Source: an uncultured Clostridia bacterium
Lineage (GTDB): Bacteria > Bacillota > Clostridia > Lachnospirales > CAG-274
Direction: 5' to 3'
Assembly: GCA_947629215.1 (NCBI GenBank)
Contig: CANRCU010000152.1
Coordinates: 1 to 5,862 of the forward strand
DNA: 5,862 nucleotides
Shown here: positions 1 to 5,862 of the stretch, piece after piece
How the letters are laid out: the number at the start of each line of letters is the position of its first letter
Position numbering within the stretch: the first letter of the stretch is position 1
The notes under the pieces: generated by a model
The model's input: only the letters and a program-made list of their open reading frames with translations
The model's database searches: none
What the model was told of the DNA's origin: nothing
Translations under genes and position numbers: made by a program

Positions 1-540
1 GGCAAGCCTCAGAGCGGCGGCAAAAATACAAGCGGCACAGGCAGCAATCAAGGCGATCCCGACACAAACGGTCAGGACGGTCAAGGCAATTCCGATAAAA
101 ACGGGCAAAACGGTCAGAACGGTCAAGGCGATCCAGTTCAAAACGGACAGGGTAACTCCGACAAAAACGGTCAAGATAATTCCGGCGGCGGTCAAGGCGG
201 CTCGGATAGCGGCAGTCAAGGCGGTCAGGGCAACTCCGACAGCGGCAGCGAAAACGGAGACGGCGGTTCCGGCAGAGGCAGCGGTCATACAAACAACGAA
301 AATATTTACACAAAACTCAATACGGACAATATGACCGATGCGGAATTGAAAGGCACCGAAAGCGGCGACGGCGAATATACAAAAGGCAAAAAAACAAGCG
401 ACGGACCCGCGGGCGATATAGTGCCTTATGACACGGTGGTCGAACAGTACAGAGTGGACGCTTTGGACGATGTGTCAAAGGGTGAGCTGCCGTCGGGTAT
501 GGAAGATATAGTCAAGGATTATTTTACTGATTTGAGTTAA
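1..540 (+). CDS. C-terminal part of a low-complexity protein upstream of the vWA gene (5' end outside window)
   Basis: Frame 1 is open from the first base to the TAA at 538-540 (179 visible residues), so this is the 3' end of a gene starting left of the window. Visible codons 1-100 are almost entirely Gly, Asn, Gln, Ser, Asp and Lys, with recurring NGQ/GQG units, and are probably a disordered extracytoplasmic linker. Codons 101-179 are ordinary sequence ending in an acidic block (VPYDTVVEQY, then LPSGMEDIVKDYFTDLS). From memory, a tail of this type (PY..V...Y......P.GM.DIVKDYF..L) ends membrane proteins next to BatA/vWA genes in Clostridia; that family link is inference. The gene is co-oriented with the large vWA gene 141 bp downstream, consistent with an operon. 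The ATG at 331 is an internal Met: it has no Shine-Dalgarno sequence and the open frame continues well upstream. The function is not recognised; a structural or partner role for the vWA protein is a guess. Confidence 0.8.
   Translation, partial: GKPQSGGKNTSGTGSNQGDPDTNGQDGQGNSDKNGQNGQNGQGDPVQNGQGNSDKNGQDNSGGGQGGSDSGSQGGQGNSDSGSENGDGGSGRGSGHTNNENIYTKLNTDNMTDAELKGTESGDGEYTKGKKTSDGPAGDIVPYDTVVEQYRVDALDDVSKGELPSGMEDIVKDYFTDLS
79..174 (+). repeat. Degenerate coding repeat (GQGNSDKNGQ, two copies)
   Basis: The ten-residue unit GQGNSDKNGQ is encoded at 79-108 and again at 145-174, a 66-nt (22-codon) offset. A partial third copy, GQGNSD, is at 223-240. The two full copies differ at six third-codon positions and at no amino acid. 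Such repeats usually arise by slippage or duplication in surface-protein linkers. Confidence 0.75.
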
Positions 541-556
541 ATACAGCAAAGGCAAA

Positions 557-591
557 CTTACGGCAAGAAAGCAACTTTTTCTTGCCGTAAG
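557..591 (+). terminator. Perfect 14-bp intergenic hairpin, possible attenuator or mRNA-processing element
   Basis: CTTACGGCAAGAAA (557-570) pairs perfectly with TTTCTTGCCGTAAG (578-591) around a 7-nt loop. No T-run follows immediately (the next bases are AGAAAAACGAG), so it is not a canonical intrinsic terminator; T-runs come only at 605-610 and 645-659. Between co-oriented genes it could be a weak internal terminator, a 3'-end stabiliser for the upstream cistron, or a processing site. The structure is certain from sequence; the role is inferred. Confidence 0.45.
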
Positions 592-664
592 AGAAAAACG
601 AGTTGTTTTTACCGAAAATCCCGCCGCTTAACGGCGTACACAAATATTTTTTCTTTTTTATAAT

Positions 665-670
665 AGGAGG
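665..670 (+). promoter_or_regulatory. Ribosome binding site of the vWA gene
   Basis: AGGAGG lies 11 nt before the ATG at 682. It is a full-strength anti-16S match with slightly long spacing, and it supports the chosen start. Confidence 0.85.
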
Positions 671-681
671 CTTCTTTATTT

Positions 682-3600
682 ATGCATTTTTTTAATTTAC
701 CCGGTTTTTTTGCGATGATAAGCCTGCCTGTTATCATAGTGCTTTACACAGTCAAGCAAAAAAGCAAGACAAAGCAGGTTTCAAGCCTTTATTTATGGGA
801 GAAGATTCGCACGGACAAAAGCGGTGTTTCTTTTCTGCAAAAGCTCAGAAACAACATATTTCTTTATCTCAATCTTTTGTCCGCGCTGCTTATAACGCTT
901 GCGCTCACAGAGGCATACATAAACCGCGGTATCGCATCGGAAAATCTGATAATCGTCATTGACAACAGTTTATCAATGCAGTCTGTGGACGTTCAGCCAA
1001 GCCGTCTTGAAGAGGCAAAAAAACAGGCTGTAAAACTTATCGACAACAAACCGCCGACACAGTTAGTCAGCGTAGTCACACTGAATACAGACCCGCAAAT
1101 ACTGTCTAACCGTCAGACCGACAAGCTCTCTCTGCGCAAAGCCGTAAATTCGATACAAGGCACATTCGGCGGCTGCGACGGTCAGAAAACGGCTGCTTTG
1201 ATAGACAGCCTCGGCGGTGAAAATACCAAAGTATATGTTTTCAGCGACAACAAAACGGTCTTAAACGGAGAATACGATCAGATAGACCTGAGCAAAGACA
1301 ACGAAAACTGCGCTGTCACCAATTTAAGCCGAAAAGTCAATGACAAAGGCGGCGTAAGCATTTTTGCGCTTGTTGAAAACCGCGGTACAAAGCCCGTCGA
1401 AAAAACCATAGGTATTTATGCCGACAACAAAATTATAGACAGTTTTATTGTGACCATACAGCCCGGTTCAAAAACTCAGGCGCTTGCGGATACGGATTTT
1501 ATGCCAAGCGAAGTCGTGGCGGATATTTCGCCCAAAGACAGCCTGCCCGTTGACGATACGCGTTATTTGGGTATTGCGGGCGAAAGCATAAAAAAAGTGC
1601 TGCTTATAACCAAGGGCAATATTTTTCTGGAAAAGGCGCTTAATGTACAGCCCGATGTAGAGCTTTACAAAGGCGACGAATACAACGGCGCAAAGGGATA
1701 TGACTGTTATGTGTTTGACGGCATAACACCCGAAAGTTATCCCGACGACGGCGATGTGATGATATTTAACTGTGACGGTCAGGGGCTTTTCACCGCTACC
1801 GATGCAAAAGAAATAACCGACGAGATGATACCGACAGGCAAAGGCGGTTATTTTAACGACCTTGATTTCAGTGTGCGCAGTTCGCGCGGAATAGAAAGCA
1901 ACAGTCTTTCGCCCATGCTCACATCGGGCGGACGTGTCATAATGTCGCAGGGCGAGGCAGACGGGAGGAATGTTTTTGTCTGCGGTTTTGATCTGCATGA
2001 TTCCGACCTTCCGCTTAAAATGGATTTCCCGATACTTATATATAATATCCTGAATGATTTTGACGAAAGCCGCCTTAATGCTCAGCAGTTTATTGCGGGC
2101 GAACCCGCTGTTCCGAACATCAGACCCGATACGGTCACTGCGGAGATACAAGACCCCGAAGGCAAGAAAAAAGAAATTAAAAACGGCAGTTTTATACCCG
2201 AAAGCTGCGGTATATATTCGCTTTACGAAAACGGTAAAGAAACCGCCAAAATAGCGGTCAACTGTGATACATCTTATATAATCGACGGTAAAATGTCGCA
2301 AAACAGCGATAAAATAACCGTCAATTACAAGCTGCGTCATATTTTTCTGATACTTGCGCTTATAATTATGCTTGCCGAGATAATTATTTATCTTATAAGA
2401 ATAAAAGCCGACAAGCGTGTGATATGCCTCAGAATAATAATATTTATATTGATGATATGCAGCATAACGGACTTTTCTTTCACGACAAAAACGACCGATA
2501 CGGACACCGTATTTATACTTGACCGTTCGGAAAGTATGAACAATATACAGCCCAAAGCAGTCGAATTTATAAATAACTCTCTTAAAAACAGAAAACCCGG
2601 CGATTTTACGGCGCTTATGGCATTCGGCGGCAATTCGTCGGTAGACAGCGGGCTTAATAACAACAAAACATCCTACTCTCCGTCAGTAGTTATAGACAAA
2701 ACGGAAACCGATATAGAAAATGCGGTGAATACTGCGTCCGGACTGTTTTCGGACGAAAGGGGCAAGCACATCGTGTTGCTTACCGACGGTAAAGAAACAA
2801 AGGGCAATGCGGCATCAATAGCCAAAAGCGATATTGATATAGATATAGTCAATCTTGCCTCGGAGCTTGAAAACGAAGTGCAGATAAGCCGTCTTAAACT
2901 GCCGTCTAAAATAAACAAAAACACCAATTTTGATATAACATTGCAAATAGACAGTCTGACCGCTCAAAACTGCAAAGCCGTGCTTTACAAAAACAACAGG
3001 GTCATATATGAAAACGAGCTGAAGATAGAAAAAGGCGAAAACCGTTTTGTTGTGCGCGACCATGCGGACGACACCAACAATGTTGTATATAAGTGCGTGA
3101 TAACGCCCGAAAAGGATACTTATACCGAAAACAACACGCTTTATGAACACACCTATGTTCAGGATACGCCCGTTGCCCTTGTTTTGGAGAAAAACGGCAG
3201 CGGCGAGAATATATACGGACTTGTAAGCAGTTTCGGCTTAAACGCAAAACGCGCAGATATATCGGCATATTCGCAGCAGTCGGAACAACTTGGCGAAAAC
3301 GACCTTGTTATCATAGCCGATTGCCCGATAGAAGATATGAGCGATGATTTTCTTGAAAATCTTGAAGGATATGTGCGCAACTCCTCCGGCGGACTTATTG
3401 TAACGGGCGGTGAAAATTCGTTTGCGCTTGGCAACTATAAAGACAGCATAATGGAAAAAATACTACCGGTTGACATGGATATGGTAAATGAAGAGATAAA
3501 CGGCGATGTAGCGTTCTTTATGGTATCCGACCGTTCGGGCAGTATGTCCGACGGACAATACGGCAGGACCAAGTTGTCTATGGTAAAAGACGCAATGGCA

Positions 3601-4908
3601 GGCGCTGTGCAGAATCTCAACCCAAATGATACCGTGGCTGTGCTCGCTTTTGACGACAAGGGTGAATGGGTGGTAGAACCCACGACCGTAGGCAGCAGTA
3701 CCGACAGCATAATGAAGAAAATATCTGGCATATCCATAGGCGGCGGAACAAGCATTCTGCCCTCGCTGCAAGAGGCTTACAACGAGATACTCAAAAGCAC
3801 GGCTGTTTACAAACATATAATACTTATGACCGACGGTCAGGCTGAAACAGAGGGATATGACGAGCTTATCGAAAATATGAAAGCAGCAAATATCACGCTT
3901 TCGACAATTGCCGTGGGCAGTGATTCCGACACCTCGCTCTTAAAAGGGCTTGCCGAAAAAAGCGGCGGAAGATATTATTATACGGATGAATTTTCCGACC
4001 TGCCGAATATTTTTTCAAGAGAAGCAAAACTTGCCGGACGTGATTACATAAACAACGGTATGTTCTATCCGTCCGTCAGCTCCGATGATGAAATTATAAA
4101 CGGCATTGACAGTATACCCGCGCTTTACGGCTATATTGCCGCAAAAAACAAAACAGCCGGCAAAATGATACTTTCGAGCGAATTTGGCGACCCGATACTA
4201 AGCACATGGCAGTATGGTCTTGGCAGAACAGCTGCTTTTACCTCGGATATGCAGAATTTTTGCGGAGATTGGTTGTCCTCTGCCGAAGGCAGGACGATAC
4301 TCAAAAACCTTGTTTCCTCAACAATGCGCAGACCAAGCGGTCTTGACGGTGAAATATCTTATACGGAAAACGGCAAAAAAGGCATTATCTCGATAGATTT
4401 TGCCAACGCTCCGCAGTCGGTCAACGGCGGCAGTATAAACAACAAAAAAATAGAGCTTTCGCAGACCTCCATAGGGCATTATGAAGCGGAAACGGAAAAG
4501 CTTGAACAGGGCAGCTATACGATAAATATTTCCGTAACGGATTCGGAAGGTAATGAAAGCGTTATAAACGACGGTGTTGATATAGGCTATTCAAGGGAAT
4601 TTGACCTGAACTATCAATCACAGGCTTTAAAGAATATCAGCGGTGAAAATATAAATTTCATAACAGCCCCCTCGGAGGTATTCACTCCGCGGCAGTATAA
4701 AGTAAAACACAGCCCTGTATTATATAAATGGCTGCTGCCGCTTGCTTTGCTGTTGTTCCTGACAGAGATATTTCTCAGACGCATCGGCGTTATAAAGCTG
4801 CCCAAAAAAGAAAAAACGATAAAACGACCCAAGGCTGCCGAAGCCCCCACAAAACCGCAGGGTACAACGCAGATGCTGCTGTCGAATAAAAGAAACAGAA
4901 ACAAGTAA
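682..4908 (+). CDS. Giant membrane-anchored triple-vWA protein (BatA-type half fused to vWA/GATase-like half)
   Basis: The product is 1408 aa and is probably an envelope-anchored metal-ion-dependent binding or assembly protein of the MoxR/BatA-associated type. Order by eye: BatA-like N-terminus with helices ~9-24 and ~59-80; vWA1 ~88-205 (MIDAS D94-x-S96-x-S98, D189); Ig/CARDB-like region ~208-295; degenerate amidotransferase-like region ~303-460 containing LHDSDLPLKMDFP; helices ~554-574 and ~580-600; vWA2 ~606-730 (D614, S616, S618, T676, TDG 701-703); Ig-like region ~732-826; GATase1-like segment ~830-935 with GGENSF, lacking the catalytic Cys; vWA3 ~943-1120 (D950, S952, S954, T1023, TDG 1050-1052); return of the GATase-like fold ~1145-1215 (TWQYGLGRTAAFTSDM); Ig-like region ~1224-1305; helix ~1350-1366; basic tail. 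Basic loops at 25-58, 572-579 and the tail predict all three vWA domains outside. In relatives the two halves are normally separate genes of roughly 600 and 900 aa (family knowledge recalled, not searched). The start is fixed by AGGAGG. The ligand is unknown; adhesion or envelope-complex assembly is inferred. Confidence 0.9.
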   Translation: MHFFNLPGFFAMISLPVIIVLYTVKQKSKTKQVSSLYLWEKIRTDKSGVSFLQKLRNNIFLYLNLLSALLITLALTEAYINRGIASENLIIVIDNSLSMQSVDVQPSRLEEAKKQAVKLIDNKPPTQLVSVVTLNTDPQILSNRQTDKLSLRKAVNSIQGTFGGCDGQKTAALIDSLGGENTKVYVFSDNKTVLNGEYDQIDLSKDNENCAVTNLSRKVNDKGGVSIFALVENRGTKPVEKTIGIYADNKIIDSFIVTIQPGSKTQALADTDFMPSEVVADISPKDSLPVDDTRYLGIAGESIKKVLLITKGNIFLEKALNVQPDVELYKGDEYNGAKGYDCYVFDGITPESYPDDGDVMIFNCDGQGLFTATDAKEITDEMIPTGKGGYFNDLDFSVRSSRGIESNSLSPMLTSGGRVIMSQGEADGRNVFVCGFDLHDSDLPLKMDFPILIYNILNDFDESRLNAQQFIAGEPAVPNIRPDTVTAEIQDPEGKKKEIKNGSFIPESCGIYSLYENGKETAKIAVNCDTSYIIDGKMSQNSDKITVNYKLRHIFLILALIIMLAEIIIYLIRIKADKRVICLRIIIFILMICSITDFSFTTKTTDTDTVFILDRSESMNNIQPKAVEFINNSLKNRKPGDFTALMAFGGNSSVDSGLNNNKTSYSPSVVIDKTETDIENAVNTASGLFSDERGKHIVLLTDGKETKGNAASIAKSDIDIDIVNLASELENEVQISRLKLPSKINKNTNFDITLQIDSLTAQNCKAVLYKNNRVIYENELKIEKGENRFVVRDHADDTNNVVYKCVITPEKDTYTENNTLYEHTYVQDTPVALVLEKNGSGENIYGLVSSFGLNAKRADISAYSQQSEQLGENDLVIIADCPIEDMSDDFLENLEGYVRNSSGGLIVTGGENSFALGNYKDSIMEKILPVDMDMVNEEINGDVAFFMVSDRSGSMSDGQYGRTKLSMVKDAMAGAVQNLNPNDTVAVLAFDDKGEWVVEPTTVGSSTDSIMKKISGISIGGGTSILPSLQEAYNEILKSTAVYKHIILMTDGQAETEGYDELIENMKAANITLSTIAVGSDSDTSLLKGLAEKSGGRYYYTDEFSDLPNIFSREAKLAGRDYINNGMFYPSVSSDDEIINGIDSIPALYGYIAAKNKTAGKMILSSEFGDPILSTWQYGLGRTAAFTSDMQNFCGDWLSSAEGRTILKNLVSSTMRRPSGLDGEISYTENGKKGIISIDFANAPQSVNGGSINNKKIELSQTSIGHYEAETEKLEQGSYTINISVTDSEGNESVINDGVDIGYSREFDLNYQSQALKNISGENINFITAPSEVFTPRQYKVKHSPVLYKWLLPLALLLFLTEIFLRRIGVIKLPKKEKTIKRPKAAEAPTKPQGTTQMLLSNKRNRNK

Positions 4909-4914
4909 ATTTTG

Positions 4915-4978
4915 CAGACAAAAGGACCGATGCAAATAAGCATTTATATGCTGTTTGCTCATCAATCCTTTTTGTCTG
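4915..4978. terminator. Bidirectional terminator-like palindrome between convergent genes
   Basis: CAGACAAAAGGA (from 4915) pairs with TCCTTTTTGTCTG (to 4978) with one bulged T. Inside, after a CC/AA mismatch, GATG pairs with CATC, GCAAA with TTTGC, and AGCAT (4939-4943) with ATGCT (4948-4952) around a TTAT loop. On both strands the inner stem is followed by TCCTTTT, the A-stem-T arrangement of bidirectional terminators. It sits between the end of the vWA gene (4908) and the end of the recombinase gene (5032). The T-runs are short (4-5), so efficiency is uncertain. A small palindromic mobile element is the alternative. Confidence 0.6.
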
Positions 4979-5031
4979 TGTATTCACGATAAAACCTTAT
5001 CCGTTCGGCAAATTACACTTATTTAAACATA

Positions 5032-5634
5032 TTATACTTTGCCGCTTTTTCTCAATTCGGCAAGCATATTATAAAAACTGCATTTGCTGCAGCCGATTTT
5101 TTTAATTGCATTCTCCCTTGAAATTTTTCTCTGCCTGTATTTTATGAAAATATCAATATAATCATCTGCCGTAAACAGCCTTGGTCTGCCGAATTTCACA
5201 CCTCTTGCCTTTGCGGCGGCTATACCCTCCGCCTGCCTTTGCATTATTGTAATACGCTCGCTCTCGGCAACATAGCTCAACAACTGTAAAACTATCTCGC
5301 TAATAAGCGTACCGAGCAGGTCTTTGTGACGTGTGGTATCCAATAACTCCATATCCAAAACAACTATGTCGGCATTTACATCCTGAGTTATGTACTGCCA
5401 TTGCCTTATCATCTCTCTGTAATTTCTCCCCAGCCTGTCAAGACTTTTTACAACGACCACATCGCCCTCCTTTAAAATTTTCATCAACAACTGGTATTCA
5501 TACCTTTCAAAATCCTTTCCGCTCTGCTTGTCGACAAAGATATTGTATTCGGCAATACCATACTCCCTCAGGGCTATAAGCTGTCTATCCTCCTTCTGTT
5601 CCCTTGTTGATACTCTCGCATATCCGTATTTCAT
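5032..5634 (-). CDS. Small serine recombinase (resolvase/invertase family)
   Basis: The 200-aa product is a site-specific DNA recombinase that cuts and rejoins DNA through a serine-phosphate intermediate. It begins MKYGYARVSTREQ, the Y.RVS motif with catalytic Ser9 and Arg7. KSLDRLGRN (63-71) supplies the active-site Arg67 and Arg70. The dimerisation helix (~111-145) carries the classic AESER...RQAEGI..AKARG pattern. GRP (149-151) opens the DNA-binding arm, and residues ~160-192 form a C-terminal helix-turn-helix. Length and order match compact Tn3-resolvase/Gin-type enzymes; no large C-terminal domain is present, so it is not a large serine integrase. The start at 5634 is chosen because AAGGAG lies 9 nt upstream; an in-frame ATG at 5667 would add 11 residues encoded across that RBS. 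It converges with the vWA gene. All key residues are present and it looks functional. Whether it resolves, inverts or is a stand-alone remnant cannot be told here. Confidence 0.93.
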   Translation of the reverse strand: MKYGYARVSTREQKEDRQLIALREYGIAEYNIFVDKQSGKDFERYEYQLLMKILKEGDVVVVKSLDRLGRNYREMIRQWQYITQDVNADIVVLDMELLDTTRHKDLLGTLISEIVLQLLSYVAESERITIMQRQAEGIAAAKARGVKFGRPRLFTADDYIDIFIKYRQRKISRENAIKKIGCSKCSFYNMLAELRKSGKV

Positions 5635-5643
5635 TGTATTTTT

Positions 5644-5649
5644 CTCCTT
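5644..5649 (-). promoter_or_regulatory. Ribosome binding site of the recombinase
   Basis: On the minus strand AAGGAG precedes ATG (5634) by 9 nt. This decides the start in favour of 5634 over 5667. A 4-bp hairpin (GCCG at 5653-5656 with CGGC at 5662-5665) lies just upstream of it. Confidence 0.85.
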
Positions 5650-5682
5650 TCTGCCGTATTTCGGCACTTGATTTATGATTTA

Positions 5683-5711
5683 AGGATAAAAAATACAAAT
5701 TTTTTTGTAAA
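5683..5711 (-). promoter_or_regulatory. Candidate promoter of the recombinase
   Basis: Reading the minus strand, TTTACA (5711-5706) and TATCCT (5688-5683) are separated by 17 bp, a plausible sigma-70-type promoter with a leader of roughly 40 nt before ATG 5634. The -10 matches TATAAT at 4 of 6 positions. It overlaps the dyads at 5684-5723. Confidence 0.4.
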
Positions 5712-5723
5712 GCTGTCTTATCC
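5684..5723. repeat. Nested dyads upstream of the recombinase, candidate recombination or operator site
   Basis: GGATAA (5684-5689) is repeated inverted as TTATCC (5718-5723). Inside it TACAAA (5694-5699) faces TTTGTA (5704-5709) across TTTT. The two dyad centres are 2 bp apart. Serine resolvases bind res subsites beside their own gene and often repress it, so a res-like or operator role is reasonable but unproven. AT-richness makes short dyads common by chance. Confidence 0.35.
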
Positions 5724-5808
5724 GAATCAATTAAGATTTTTTTTCAAAAATGTTGAGGTACAATAGATAGGTAACACTAAAAATTAAAAACAAGGTCCAA
5801 CCTTTTTA

Positions 5809-5817
5809 TGGTATAAT
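5809..5817 (+). promoter_or_regulatory. Extended -10 promoter for the gene beyond the right edge
   Basis: TGGTATAAT is a perfect TATAAT (5812-5817) with the TGn extension. No good -35 is seen about 17 bp upstream, which extended -10 promoters tolerate. Transcription would start near 5823-5826, between the arms of the inverted repeat. Confidence 0.6.
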
Positions 5818-5842
5818 TGAATTTACCACAAAACAAAACACC

Positions 5843-5850
5843 AAAGGAGG
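5843..5850 (+). promoter_or_regulatory. Strong RBS of a gene starting past the window
   Basis: AAAGGAGG lies 12 nt from the window end. No ATG or GTG follows within the window, so the start codon is expected just beyond 5862. The TTG at 5854 is only 3 nt from the RBS and is too close. Confidence 0.65.
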
Positions 5851-5862
5851 ACCTTGCAATAC

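Larger units (their letters stand above)
541..681 (+). other. Intergenic leader of the vWA gene
   Basis: This 141-bp gap contains, in order, a perfect 14-bp hairpin (557-591), a weak A5C/GT5 hairpin (594-610), a 5-bp GC hairpin (CGCCG at 622-626 with CGGCG at 632-636, loop CTTAA), a T-rich run (645-659) and the RBS at 665-670. No convincing sigma-70 promoter is visible, so transcription probably reads through from the upstream gene. No ORF of note lies in the gap. Confidence 0.6.
5791..5856 (+). repeat. Inverted repeat burying an RBS; possible left end of an insertion sequence
   Basis: CAAGGTCC (5791-5798) is perfectly complementary to GGACCTTG (5849-5856). CCTTT (5801-5805) also pairs with AAAGG (5843-5847), with an AA/A internal loop, and TGGTA (5809-5813) pairs with TACCA (5824-5828) inside. 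In RNA started upstream, the RBS AAAGGAGG would be fully paired; in RNA started from the internal promoter the left arm is missing and the RBS is free. This logic is known from insertion sequences (for example IS10, IS50 and IS200), where it blocks transposase translation from external promoters. No transposase is visible, so IS identity is inferred. Confidence 0.55.

Noticed and set aside
1..300. Repetitive GGTCAAGGC-like DNA as a CRISPR or noncoding tandem array
   Set aside because: The repeats are in frame, vary mainly at synonymous positions and lack uniform spacers; it is low-complexity coding sequence.
331..540. A stand-alone 69-aa ORF starting at ATG 331
   Set aside because: The same frame is open to base 1 with coherent composition, and no Shine-Dalgarno sequence precedes 331. 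It is the tail of a longer gene.
659..664. Perfect TATAAT just before the vWA start
   Set aside because: It overlaps the RBS; transcription from it would start about at the start codon and lose the AGGAGG. No -35 is seen. It is probably a chance match in an A/T-rich leader.
1468..2340. 290-aa antisense ORF inside the vWA gene
   Set aside because: It lies opposite a clearly coding frame, its translation is Phe/Tyr/Ile/His-rich with no recognisable domain, and no RBS was found. It is a shadow of the sense gene.
2388..3816. Cluster of overlapping antisense ORFs of 84-117 aa
   Set aside because: They overlap each other and the vWA2/vWA3 coding region and carry no motifs; they are products of codon composition.
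5331..5579. 82-aa plus-strand ORF opposite the recombinase
   Set aside because: It is antisense to conserved catalytic motifs, has a Pro/His/Cys-rich translation and no RBS.
5635..5667. Upstream ATG (5667) as recombinase start
   Set aside because: The extra 11 residues are encoded across the strong RBS of the 5634 start, and family members begin right at the K.GYARVS motif.
5716..5744. TCTTA/TAAGA dyad followed by T8 as a terminator
   Set aside because: The stem is only 5 bp, A/T-rich, with an 11-nt loop, too weak to support; the T-run fits general AT-richness.

Overview
The window looks like chromosomal DNA of an anaerobic Gram-positive gut bacterium of the Clostridia, perhaps Oscillospiraceae/Ruminococcaceae-like. 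The basis is moderate-to-low GC, strong AGGAGG-type ribosome binding sites, A/T-rich intergenic regions, a surface von Willebrand factor A (vWA) locus of the kind common in Firmicutes, and a small serine recombinase. The taxonomic guess is inference from style; there is no rRNA or other marker gene here.

Layout, left to right. (1) The 3' end of a plus-strand gene (1-540) encodes a long Gly/Asn/Gln/Ser-rich disordered segment followed by a compact conserved-looking C-terminal block. (2) A 141-bp intergenic region (541-681) carries a perfect 14-bp hairpin and a strong RBS. (3) A very large plus-strand gene (682-4908, 1408 aa) encodes a five-pass membrane protein with three vWA domains. It appears to be a head-to-tail fusion of two protein types that are usually encoded separately: a BatA/vWA protein, and a vWA plus glutamine-amidotransferase-like protein. 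(4) A long imperfect palindrome (4915-4978) lies between convergent genes and is probably a bidirectional terminator. (5) A minus-strand small serine recombinase (5032-5634) has its own RBS, a candidate promoter and overlapping dyads. (6) At the right edge are a strong extended -10 promoter and an RBS for a plus-strand gene that starts beyond the window. These sit inside an inverted repeat that would bury the RBS in any read-through transcript, an arrangement typical of the left end of an insertion sequence.

How they work together. The first two genes are co-oriented and probably form the distal part of a MoxR/DUF58/BatA-type operon, whose vWA proteins are envelope-anchored metal-ion-dependent adhesion or assembly platforms. 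By the positive-inside rule all three vWA domains should face the outside, tethered by five membrane helices, with a short basic tail in the cytoplasm. The right-hand part (recombinase plus possible IS end) looks like accessory or mobile DNA next to this operon and shows no functional tie to it.

The most notable items are the single-polypeptide triple-vWA fusion and the RBS-sequestering inverted repeat at the right edge. Nothing in the window proves a wholly new system.
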